40,513 nt of DNA from Deltaproteobacteria bacterium (GTDB lineage: Bacteria; Desulfobacterota; Desulfobulbia; Desulfobulbales; Desulfurivibrionaceae): positions 1 to 40,513 of the forward strand of contig JAJZRF010000027.1 in the NCBI GenBank assembly GCA_021847425.1. Direction: 5' to 3'. Positions 1 to 7,583 of this stretch are shown here, piece by piece. A program made the translations under genes and the position numbers. The notes under the pieces were generated by a model. That model was not told the DNA's origin, did not search any database, and was given only the letters and a program-made list of their open reading frames with translations. Within the stretch, counting starts at the first letter, position 1. Each line of letters opens with the position of its first letter.

Positions 1-741
1 TGTCCAGACTAGGCAATACGGCGGTGCAACCAGGAGCCGTAGGGGTCGCAGTGCAGGTGGCAAGGGTCGGCAAGACCGCAGTACATCCGGGTGCTGTAGG
101 GGTTGCAGTGCAGGTTGCCAAGGTCGGGAGTACGGCAGTGCAGCCGGGTGCGGTTGGGTTTGTGGTACAGGTGTCCAGACTAGGCAATACGGCGGTGCAA
201 CCAGGAGCCGTAGGGGTCGCAGTGCAGGTGGCAAGGGTCGGCAAGACCGCAGTACATCCGGGTGCTGTAGGGGTTGCAGTGCAGGTTGCCAAGGTCGGAA
301 GTACGGCAGTGCAGCCGGCTGCGGCTGGGTTTGTGGTACAGGTGTCCAGACTGGGCAATACGGCGGTGCATCCTGGGGCGGTAGGGGTCGCAGTGCAGGT
401 GGCAAGGGTCGGCAAGACCGCAGTACATCCGGGTGCTGTAGGGGTTGCAGTGCAGGCCGCCAGGGTCGGAAGTACGGCAGTGCAGCCGGGTGCGGCGGGG
501 TTTGTGGTGCAGGTGTCCAGACTGGGCAATACGGCGGTGCAACCAGGCGCCGTAGGAGTTGCAGTGCAGGCCGCCAGGGTCGGAAGTACGGCAGTGCAGC
601 CGGGTGCGGCGGGGTTTGTGGTGCAGGTGTCCAGACTGGGCAATACGGCGGTGCAACCAGGCGCCGTAGGAGTTGTAGTGCAGGCCGCCAAGGTTGGCAG
701 CACGGTGGTGCATCCGGCAAGAGTTGGGTCCGCAGTGCAAG
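1..741 (-). repeat. Tandem 57-bp (19-residue) Cys/Pro repeat array inside tpsA
   Basis: Thirteen contiguous 57-bp units, continuing off the left edge. Each encodes a version of CTAVLPSLDTCTTNPTAPG, with two Cys and three Pro at fixed positions. In plus-strand order the variants run A B C A B C A B C' A C' A D, with unit A beginning at 1, 172, 343, 514 and 628. Units 1-114 and 172-285 are identical; the full 171-bp blocks 1-171 and 172-342 differ at three bases. C' units 457-513 and 571-627 are identical, and the flanking A units 514-570 and 628-684 differ at one base. The unit length is a multiple of three, so gain or loss keeps the frame. There are no spacers, so it is not a CRISPR. Confidence 0.95.
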
Positions 742-3700
742 CGTCCAGGGTTGGTGGTGGTCCAGGCGGTGGTGCAGGAGGAGGTGGTGGGGGGGGAGGT
801 GGAGGGGGGGGATACGGACGGACCGTTACTGTCCCATCGGAACTTATTGCGTGCACGGAGGACGCTTGGGCATCAAGATCAATGTCCCAGACGGCCGAGA
901 TATCAAGGGAGCCTGCAGTTACATTATTAACGCCAGCACCGTTTCCGTCCACGATTGCACCGGAAGTAGAGATCAAGGTTACTGATGCGGTCCCTGCATC
1001 AATTGGCTGTGCCAAGGTGATGTCGCTGCCACTCTGGATCGATACCCCTCCTGGAGCAGTGATCCCGGATACCGTAACCAGCGGGTCGCCACCGCTCAAG
1101 GACGTGACAGTCAGTGGACCGGCTACGTTGAGTGAGAAAGCCCCACCGGTTTTTGCCGCCACATTGGTCACATTATGGGGGTTGGTGCCACTTAAGGTAA
1201 CCGGTCCGGTAACCGCGCTGATGCCGAGGTTACAAGCCGTGATGATTGCCGCGGGATCCTGGGTTATCTGCCCGCCCGTGATCAAACCCAACCAACCCAA
1301 GGTGGTGCGATTAAGCGCGGTTGTCCCGCCAAGATAGATATTCCCCGAAATGGGGTAGGGGTAACCGGGGTCAGTTGTTACCCCCACGGTATCATTGCCG
1401 ATGGCGAGTTTAAGAGCGTCGAATTTTGTCGTCGAGGCATCGGGAATCAGCAGGCAGGGGCCAACCTGGCAGGCAGCTTGGTCAACCGTAATAGGACGAG
1501 TATCTGTCATGGGATGGATAAACATCTCGCCAGCTGGACTGCTGAACTTCCCGGTTCCTGTTAATGTAAGGTTGTCGGTTACGATGCCGACTTCGGTGGT
1601 TCCCGTGACTGTGGCGTTGGTAACAGTAAGACTTCCCAGAGCAGCGGGAGAAAGCCATACCTTGCCACCTGTGATGTTTGCAGAGGTTGAAATATTCGAT
1701 GCTCCCTTTAGAGCAACATCCCCACTCCCGGCATTGATGACGCCGGAAACCGTGAGGTTTGTCCCGATCATGCTCAACCATACCGGCTGATTGGTGGTGG
1801 TGACCCCGCTAAAATTTAAGGCGGCCTTGTCTTGAAAATTTAACGGGCCAGTGAGGGTGCCGGTTACCTTCAGCAAGGAGACACTGTTGTTGCCATCAGA
1901 AAGGCCAACCGTGCCGGTGGTGACCACCTCTAACCCTTTGCCTGTCGGGGTGGAGACGGGAGCTCCGGTCGTTACCCCGACATCCTGGGAGATGGAAGGG
2001 CCGGTGAGGACCACGGCATATGTGTCGGGCAAGCCAGCATTGGTGTGTTGTACGCCCTGAAAGGCATTGACGGTCGAGAGATACACACCGTTGGCGCTGG
2101 TAAAGGCAAAGGTGTCGCCGGTTGTTCCCCCTGTGGCCTTGCCGGCAATAACGCCGGTATTATTGTTTTGCGTCAGGGCGACCTTGGTTCCTTCGGCATA
2201 GACCGCCTTGTTGCCAAGAAGCGCGCTTGCGGATTGGGTGAGAGCTCCGGAACTGATGAGACTCAAAACCCCGTCTGGGGTACCTGGATTGTATGTGCCG
2301 GAGGTATAAATGCTGATGCCGTTGAGGCCGTCAATGCCGGCACCGATATTTAACGCACCGTTCTTGAAACTGAAATTTTTGTTTGTGTGGGTCTCGTCAC
2401 CAATGCCTGCGGCCAGATTGGTCACCGAGTTGGATGCGGTATCCAGGGTGACATTTCCCAACGCCCTGATCGCCAGGTTTGTTTCGCTGATGGTTCCTGC
2501 CAAGGCTTGCGTAATGATTCCTCCCGACTCCAGGCTGAGAGTGGAGGTGCCAGTGGGCGCGATGGCGGCGCTGACATCGAGGTTGCCTGCGGTGAGCGCA
2601 CCGACCCGCAGCGCGCCGGTTGTTGTCACAGTGTTCAGTTCGTTGGTAGTAAGGCCCAGGGTGCTGACCGCGTCGATGCCACCCAGATCGATATACTGGC
2701 CTGAGGTGTAGGGCTTGAGCCAGGCGGTCCCGGCCCCGGCATTGACGGAGGCGCCGACTTGAAGATCCATGTTGTCAGCAGCCAGGGTCAGACTTGGGCC
2801 AGAAACCGCGCCGGTGCTGGCGATGGTGATGGCGCCCGGAGTGGTCAACAGAACAGACCCTGTTCCGCTGACAGTGCCGTTGATGGTCAACAGACCACCT
2901 GCATCCGAGGCATAGAGTTGCACGTTGTTGCCGGACACCGTTTTGGTGGCGGCCACATCAATGTCGCCACTGGCGCCAATAGCCGCCTGGCCGAGGAGAA
3001 CGGTACCGGTTACGGCGGTTACGTTCTCGGCGACTTGGATGGGTGTGCTACCATAGCCTCTGATGGTGATGTTGCCGCCATTGGTTGTCACGCCAAGGGT
3101 GCCCCCCACGTTACCGATGCTGAACCCATTCGCGTTTTCATAGTCAAAGGAGGCGCCAGCTCCGGTGAGGTTGGCGGCGACCGTGGCGACCTGATTGTTA
3201 CCAGCAAGAGAAACATTGCCGGCGGAGATAACTTTCAGCGCAGTCGCAGTGATCAAGCCGGCACCGAGGTTATTCGTGATACCACCGGTGCCGGCCTGCA
3301 AGTTGAGTCCACCACTCGCCCCTGTCAGACCGGCAGAAATCGAGATAGCATTATCAGCGTTTAAAGTTAGAGTATTTGCATTTGTCCAAGTGACAGGGCT
3401 GCTCACCGTAATATCTCCAGTGCCGCCTGAGCCGGGTGTAGTGTTTACGGTTACGTTCCCCAGGCCCAATTGTGTGTTGAGATCTGTGGCGAGCAGTTGA
3501 GAAGGGGCGCCTGCACCGCTATCGTATATAAAGTTTGGGGCTGTTCCACCAAGGGTGAGGGTTGTTGCGGTAGCACCAATAACTATATCAGAAGGATCAA
3601 GAAGCAATGTGCCTGCGGTGCCATGTGCCGTGCGTAGGTCGGTTCTTGCTTGATAGTCCAGATATCCTTTCCCCGACACCTCCACAAACCCTCCATCGCC

Positions 3701-4990
3701 GCCCATCTCGCCACCACGGGCACTGATGCTGCCATAGGCGCGGGTGATATCATCCGCCCAGACAATGACCCTGCCGCCGTTACCGTTTCCGGTGGCGTCC
3801 GCCCTGATCACGGCATCCGGCCCAAGATAGGTGGCCTTTGCATTCTGAATCTCTGGGTTCCTGCCCTGATAGTCGCCGCCGATCAGGGCTGTGCCGCCGC
3901 CGGTCTGGCCGGAGACATCAACAATACCATGGTCCATCAGGCCGACTTTCTCGCCCAATATCCGGACGCTGCCGCCTGTCTCGCCGACATTCCTGCCCGA
4001 GGCGTCCAAGGTGCCGCTGTTGGCCACGATTCCTGCCGATTCGCCGTGCAGGATGATGGTGCCGTTACGCTCCTCGATGGAGCGGGCCTGGATCAGGCCT
4101 TCGTTATTGACTACGGTGGTTGCCAGATCGTTGGCCACCCGGGCGGTCATCACCACTTGGCCGCCGTCCGCGCTGATCTGGCCAAGGTTTTCCACCCCGG
4201 CGCGCTTGGCAAGGCTCGCCTCGTCCACAGCCAGGCCGATCAACTGGTCTCCCTCAAGATCGAGAATGAAGCGGTTGCCCGAGGCAAGAGCCACCTTGCC
4301 CATGCGGGCCTGGATCACTCCCGCATTTGCGGCGTAATCACCGGCCAGCACGAGGTAGCCGCCATCGCTGGCCTGAAGATAGCCCTGGTTGATAACTTGC
4401 GCCTCCGGCAGCCCATTTCCCGTCCGACTGAATGAGTAGCGGCCGGCCATAAAATCGGTGTTGCTGATATTGTGGGTGGTGGCCAAGAGACCTTGGACGC
4501 TGACTTGTGAGGTGGGGCCAAAGAGGATGCCGCTGGGGTTGACCAGGAAGACCTGGCCGTTGGCGGAAAGGCTGCCGTAGATCCGGCTGGGGTCGTTACC
4601 CAGCACCCGGTTCAGGGCCACGCTGTCTGTGCCGGGTTGCTGGAAGCGGACCATCTCCTGCTGCCCGATGGAGAAGTTTTGCCAGTCGATGACCGCCTTC
4701 TGGCTCTGCTGGGTGATTTGGGTGGTGACGGCGTTGGGGCGGGTGATGGCGGCGCTGCCAGCGGTCACCTGTTCGCCCGCCGGACCGGCCAGGGCTGTTG
4801 TGGCGGGGAGAAGAAGGGAAAGGGCTAAGAGGCCCCGTCGGTATGGAAAGTTGGGGGCCAGCCGGGACAGGGTATGCCGCAGACCACCGCTTTTGTGCAC
4901 CGGCGTGTTGCCGTTCAGCCGTTGCCGCAATCCGAGGAAAGAAGCGAAGTTCCAGAAACAGAGACGCCGGTTCATTCGTTTGGTGCGCAT
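1..4990 (-). CDS. Filamentous-haemagglutinin-like TpsA exoprotein, 3' end beyond the window
   Basis: Secreted partner of a two-partner secretion system; 1663 codons are visible and the frame stays open to the left edge, so the C-terminus is missing. The start ATG (4990-4988) follows GAGGGAG. An unusually long signal region (about 68 residues, hydrophobic core about 53-66, likely cleavage after ALA68) is followed by a TPS domain with an NPSGILFG motif near residue 148, the hallmark used for recognition by TpsB. The middle is a long series of degenerate Gly/Thr/Asn-rich strands typical of a right-handed beta-helix, including a LDPSDIVIG motif near residue 465. A Pro-rich linker (about residues 1392-1413) leads into a 19-residue Cys/Pro repeat array. 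The frame was checked at several points and shows no break. The tpsB gene lies just upstream, so the two are probably co-transcribed. Likely role: surface adhesin or matrix protein; the target is unknown. Confidence 0.93.
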   Translation of the reverse strand, partial: MRTKRMNRRLCFWNFASFLGLRQRLNGNTPVHKSGGLRHTLSRLAPNFPYRRGLLALSLLLPATTALAGPAGEQVTAGSAAITRPNAVTTQITQQSQKAVIDWQNFSIGQQEMVRFQQPGTDSVALNRVLGNDPSRIYGSLSANGQVFLVNPSGILFGPTSQVSVQGLLATTHNISNTDFMAGRYSFSRTGNGLPEAQVINQGYLQASDGGYLVLAGDYAANAGVIQARMGKVALASGNRFILDLEGDQLIGLAVDEASLAKRAGVENLGQISADGGQVVMTARVANDLATTVVNNEGLIQARSIEERNGTIILHGESAGIVANSGTLDASGRNVGETGGSVRILGEKVGLMDHGIVDVSGQTGGGTALIGGDYQGRNPEIQNAKATYLGPDAVIRADATGNGNGGRVIVWADDITRAYGSISARGGEMGGDGGFVEVSGKGYLDYQARTDLRTAHGTAGTLLLDPSDIVIGATATTLTLGGTAPNFIYDSGAGAPSQLLATDLNTQLGLGNVTVNTTPGSGGTGDITVSSPVTWTNANTLTLNADNAISISAGLTGASGGLNLQAGTGGITNNLGAGLITATALKVISAGNVSLAGNNQVATVAANLTGAGASFDYENANGFSIGNVGGTLGVTTNGGNITIRGYGSTPIQVAENVTAVTGTVLLGQAAIGASGDIDVAATKTVSGNNVQLYASDAGGLLTINGTVSGTGSVLLTTPGAITIASTGAVSGPSLTLAADNMDLQVGASVNAGAGTAWLKPYTSGQYIDLGGIDAVSTLGLTTNELNTVTTTGALRVGALTAGNLDVSAAIAPTGTSTLSLESGGIITQALAGTISETNLAIRALGNVTLDTASNSVTNLAAGIGDETHTNKNFSFKNGALNIGAGIDGLNGISIYTSGTYNPGTPDGVLSLISSGALTQSASALLGNKAVYAEGTKVALTQNNNTGVIAGKATGGTTGDTFAFTSANGVYLSTVNAFQGVQHTNAGLPDTYAVVLTGPSISQDVGVTTGAPVSTPTGKGLEVVTTGTVGLSDGNNSVSLLKVTGTLTGPLNFQDKAALNFSGVTTTNQPVWLSMIGTNLTVSGVINAGSGDVALKGASNISTSANITGGKVWLSPAALGSLTVTNATVTGTTEVGIVTDNLTLTGTGKFSSPAGEMFIHPMTDTRPITVDQAACQVGPCLLIPDASTTKFDALKLAIGNDTVGVTTDPGYPYPISGNIYLGGTTALNRTTLGWLGLITGGQITQDPAAIITACNLGISAVTGPVTLSGTNPHNVTNVAAKTGGAFSLNVAGPLTVTSLSGGDPLVTVSGITAPGGVSIQSGSDITLAQPIDAGTASVTLISTSGAIVDGNGAGVNNVTAGSLDISAVWDIDLDAQASSVHAISSDGTVTVRPYPPPPPPPPPPPPAPPPGPPPTLDACTADPTLAGCTTVLPTLAACTTTPTAPGCTAVLPSLDTCTTNPAAPGCTAVLPTLAACTATPTAPGCTAVLPSLDTCTTNPAAPGCTAVLPTLAACTATPTAPGCTAVLPTLATCTATPTAPGCTAVLPSLDTCTTNPAAAGCTAVLPTLATCTATPTAPGCTAVLPTLATCTATPTAPGCTAVLPSLDTCTTNPTAPGCTAVLPTLATCTATPTAPGCTAVLPTLATCTATPTAPGCTAVLPSLD
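752..815 (-). repeat. Poly-proline linker with two G8 tracts in tpsA
   Basis: On the coding strand this is a run of Pro codons (Pro with single Tyr, Ala and Gly interruptions) joining the beta-helix to the Cys/Pro array. On the plus strand it contains two runs of eight G (789-796 and 804-811), the longest homopolymers noticed in the window and plausible slippage sites. Confidence 0.8.
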
Positions 4991-5005
4991 GATGTTGTCT
5001 CCCTC

Positions 5006-6661
5006 TTAGTACATGGCGGTGAAGGTAATCCAGAGCGGAGCGTCGTAGCCGTCGCCGGGATCATTGCCGTCAATGGGCTTGGCCCACTGCAGGTCAAGGC
5101 TATACTTGCCGGTAACCGAAACGGTCATGCCGATCCCGGCTGAGGCAAGGCTGCCGGAACGGCTGCCATCGGCAAGGGGAATTTCGTAGTGAACCTCGCC
5201 GGCATCCACAAAGCTGCGGAGCAACAGGTCGGCATGGTCAAAGCCAATGTGACGCCGCAGTTCCAGAGTGCCCATGGCGCCCTGATCGCCGCGCAGCTGT
5301 GAGCTGACAAAACCCCGAACGCTGGTCGGGCCGCCAAGGCTGTACTTGTTTGAGTCAGGCAGGGCATCGGTGCTGTATACCGCTTCGCCACGCAGCACCC
5401 CACTCCAGTTTGTGTTGAAAAAATGCTCGTAGTCGCCGTGCAGTTCGAGCTTGGGTGGCAGGGCATCGTTGCGGGTGCCATCCGGGTTGCTCCGGAAATT
5501 GGTGGAGAACAGGCCGGAAAGATTGGCCAGCCCGCCCGATGCAGTACGGCGACTGTAGTTAAGCCCGGCCTCAAGAAAATTGATCGTGTCATCGTTCAGT
5601 GGGATATCCCGCATGTCGGACTGGCCCCGGACATGGGCGCCGCCCAAGGTCCAGGAAAGGTTGGCGCGGCGGCTCCGGATGATCGGGTGGCTTATCTGCA
5701 GGCGGGCTGTTTCGCTGATGCCTGCGATGTCGAGGGCGGCGAACTCTTCGCCCACATCATACTCGGCCCGGGAATAGCTCAGATTCATCCTGGTGCCGTC
5801 ATTCAGAATTGGAAAGCCGTAGTTGAGCCGTCCCTGGCGGAGCAGGCTGTGTTGGGAATGCGTGTAGCCAAAGCCCAGCACATCGCCGAATTTGAAAGGG
5901 TTGTTGATGGTGAAATCAGCGCCCAGCCGCCATTGACCGATGACCTTGCGGCCCTGATTGTCCAGCACCGCGCTCGCCGTAACCGGGGTTTCCTCCATGC
6001 GGAGATTGATGTCCGTGGTGCCGTATTCTTCGCCCGGGACCAGCACCGATCTGGCAACAAGGCCGGGGAGATCGTTGAGCAGCAGGACCTCTCTCTCCAG
6101 GTCCGCAAAGCGCAGGATGGTTCCCGGCTTGAGCTGGTCGAGTTGCCTTGCAAGGAAATCGTCACTATAGCGTTGATTGTCCAAGAACACCAACTTGCCG
6201 ACCCTGCCTTCCACCACTTCCAGCCGGAGTACGCCATCAAGCATGCGTTGGGCCGGAACCGTGACCGTGGTCAGGCTGTAACCATGGGATTGGTAGAAGT
6301 CGGTGAGCCGGTCGGCCAGTCCGTAAATTTCGGTGAGGGTAAGTTCCGTGCCCTCCTTGTCGGCGATGAGGGCCCGGAGTTCCGCTTCTGTGAAGATGGT
6401 GTTGCCGGTGATGGTAAAATGATCTATTCGAACCCGCCGCTCATCGGCAGGTGGCGTGGGACGAGGCGGCGAAGGAGGCTGCACCTCGGGGAGGGGCATA
6501 TCCTTTTCCGGCGGAGCAGGTCTAGGTCGCAGGGATTCTTCCACCGCGCCGGGGGTGGGAGGCTGGGCCAGGGCCGTTGAAACTGGAAACAGGACCAGCA
6601 GAGCCAGGGAAAGACAGGCCGTGGCATGGTTGGCAGACAGGACAGGTCGAATACAGAACAT
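5006..6661 (-). CDS. TpsB outer-membrane transporter (FhaC/ShlB family)
   Basis: 551-residue Omp85-superfamily pore that exports the adjacent TpsA across the outer membrane. A signal peptide (cleavage after about ALA32) is followed by a Pro-rich linker (about 35-73). Two POTRA domains follow (about 77-152, starting RIDHFTITGNTIF, and about 153-225), which in this family bind the TPS domain in the periplasm. A 16-strand-type barrel fills the rest. The conserved loop-6 motif is seen as GGPTSVRGF near residue 445, and the chain ends in an aromatic residue (Tyr551), as barrel proteins do. Length matches the family (about 550-590). The ATG is preceded by AAGGAG at good spacing. Its stop lies 15 bp before the tpsA start, so this is a tpsB-tpsA operon. 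Confidence 0.95.
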   Translation of the reverse strand: MFCIRPVLSANHATACLSLALLVLFPVSTALAQPPTPGAVEESLRPRPAPPEKDMPLPEVQPPSPPRPTPPADERRVRIDHFTITGNTIFTEAELRALIADKEGTELTLTEIYGLADRLTDFYQSHGYSLTTVTVPAQRMLDGVLRLEVVEGRVGKLVFLDNQRYSDDFLARQLDQLKPGTILRFADLEREVLLLNDLPGLVARSVLVPGEEYGTTDINLRMEETPVTASAVLDNQGRKVIGQWRLGADFTINNPFKFGDVLGFGYTHSQHSLLRQGRLNYGFPILNDGTRMNLSYSRAEYDVGEEFAALDIAGISETARLQISHPIIRSRRANLSWTLGGAHVRGQSDMRDIPLNDDTINFLEAGLNYSRRTASGGLANLSGLFSTNFRSNPDGTRNDALPPKLELHGDYEHFFNTNWSGVLRGEAVYSTDALPDSNKYSLGGPTSVRGFVSSQLRGDQGAMGTLELRRHIGFDHADLLLRSFVDAGEVHYEIPLADGSRSGSLASAGIGMTVSVTGKYSLDLQWAKPIDGNDPGDGYDAPLWITFTAMY

Positions 6662-6731
6662 CGTTTCTCCTTCACTCGAAAAAACTGTGTAGTCTCTTTG
6701 GAACAGGTAACGGAGAACTTTTTTCTGCGAG

Positions 6732-6744
6732 TAACGAATCGTTA
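6732..6744. promoter_or_regulatory. 13-bp perfect dyad in the tpsBA leader
   Basis: TAACGA-A-TCGTTA, a perfect inverted repeat about 70 bp upstream of the tpsB start, inside an AT-rich 252-bp gap (6662-6913) between tpsB and the divergent DUF493 gene. It is a candidate operator. No confident -35/-10 pair was identified for tpsB, although the AT-rich stretch at 6745-6790 is the likely promoter area. Confidence 0.35.
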
Positions 6745-6913
6745 ATCAGCAGTATTCTCATCTACCTATATCATATTATTAATACAGAATAAAGCTTGGT
6801 TGCTAAACCTTTATTTGGCAGGTATTTCAGATTTTTCGATCATGTTGGCGAAAGGCACTGGCTCTGGTATGATGGGGTTGTCCGGGGTGTTTTCCCGTGG
6901 CGGGAGAGAAAAA

Positions 6914-7195
6914 ATGCGGAGGTCGCTTGTGTTGTTGAATAGCTGTAAACGGAAGGTCGAGCTGGCATACCCCTGCCCGTGGGTGTACAAGATCATCGGC
7001 AGGGAGCAGGAGGAGCTGCGGGCGGCCATTGCCGAGGTTGTTCAGGCACGGGAATGTCTGGTCTCCCTGTCGAATTCGAGCAGCGGCGGCAAGTACCTGT
7101 GTCTGGATGTGGAGCTTGTCGTGGTCAGCGCCGAGGACCGTGCGGCCCAGTATCTTGCCTTCAAGGGGCATCCGGCGGTGGTTCTGGTGCTGTAG
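6914..7195 (+). CDS. DUF493 / YbeD-family protein
   Basis: Small cytoplasmic protein of 93 residues, matching the family's usual length of about 87-100. The core reads KVELAYPCPWVYKIIG, then a helix (EQEELRAAIAEVV), then strands ending in GHPAVVLVL; this ferredoxin-like, ACT-like alpha/beta layout is typical of YbeD. The in-frame reading extends upstream to 6800, but the ATG at 6914 is preferred because GGGAGA sits 8 nt before it and the family has no such N-terminal extension. YbeD is often described as a possible regulatory protein with no established reaction, so no function is assigned. It stands alone between the divergent tps operon and convergent copZ, and is followed by a hairpin terminator. 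Confidence 0.85.
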   Translation: MRRSLVLLNSCKRKVELAYPCPWVYKIIGREQEELRAAIAEVVQARECLVSLSNSSSGGKYLCLDVELVVVSAEDRAAQYLAFKGHPAVVLVL

Positions 7196-7204
7196 GTTTT
7201 TTTG

Positions 7205-7242
7205 CCGCGCCGCAGCCTGTCCGGAACGGCGCGGTTTGTTTT
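7205..7242 (+). terminator. Probable intrinsic terminator of the DUF493 gene
   Basis: Perfect 8-bp stem CCGCGCCG (7205-7212) / CGGCGCGG (7227-7234) with a 14-nt loop, followed by TTTGTTTT. The T-run lies on the plus-strand side only, so it serves the DUF493 gene. The T-run reaches the last base of the copZ stop codon. Confidence 0.6.
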
Positions 7243-7442
7243 CAGTCCATCACTTCGAAGCCGATGGCGTCGATGGCTTTTTTGATGGCGGCCATGGGCA
7301 CATCCTTGCTCTGCTTGAAGGTGGCTTCACTTTTTTCGAGGGAGATATTCACCTCGCTGATGCCGTCGATGGCGTTGAGCGCCGAAGTGACCGAGGCTAC
7401 GCAGTGGCCGCAGCGCATTCCCTTGATCCGGATGGTTGGCAT
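7242..7442 (-). CDS. copZ: CopZ-like copper chaperone (single HMA domain)
   Basis: 66-residue protein that is one complete heavy-metal-associated domain with the metal-binding loop GMRCGHC (Cys11, Cys14) near the N-terminus and the usual beta-alpha-beta-beta-alpha-beta pattern. In this family the two Cys bind Cu(I) in the cytoplasm and pass it to the HMA domains of a P1B ATPase. AAAGGAG lies 5 nt before the ATG. The gene is divergent from copA across a 141-bp gap, so the two probably respond to copper together. No recognisable CueR- or CsoR-type operator was found in that gap; the only structure noted is a direct repeat GGCGCAA at 7506-7512 and 7532-7538. Confidence 0.9.
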   Translation of the reverse strand: MPTIRIKGMRCGHCVASVTSALNAIDGISEVNISLEKSEATFKQSKDVPMAAIKKAIDAIGFEVMD

Positions 7443-7583
7443 GGGGGGCTCCTTTCATGAATGGGTTGTTGTCTGTGAAGAATTACAAAAACTAAAGTAT
7501 TGTCTGGCGCAAATAATTTCTTTCAAGCATAGGCGCAATTTACTGGGAAAGGGAAAAACAAGCAACATCGGAGCAATGCACAC

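Noticed and set aside
180..740. Minus-strand frame rich in His and Cys
   Set aside because: It is the tpsA array read one base out of phase and ends at a TAG in repeat unit A; it has no start context of its own. It matters only as a possible frameshift product.
1..741. CRISPR-like regular repeats
   Set aside because: The 57-bp units are directly adjacent with no unique spacers, encode protein in frame with tpsA, and have no cas genes nearby.
24..1337. Long plus-strand frame with VQPGAVG-type repeats
   Set aside because: It is the complement of the tpsA repeat array and beta-helix; the minus frame continues without a break from a good start with a signal peptide and TPS domain.
5423..6580. 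Long plus-strand frame opposite tpsB
   Set aside because: TpsB on the minus strand has a signal peptide, POTRA and barrel motifs; the plus frame is a high-GC shadow.
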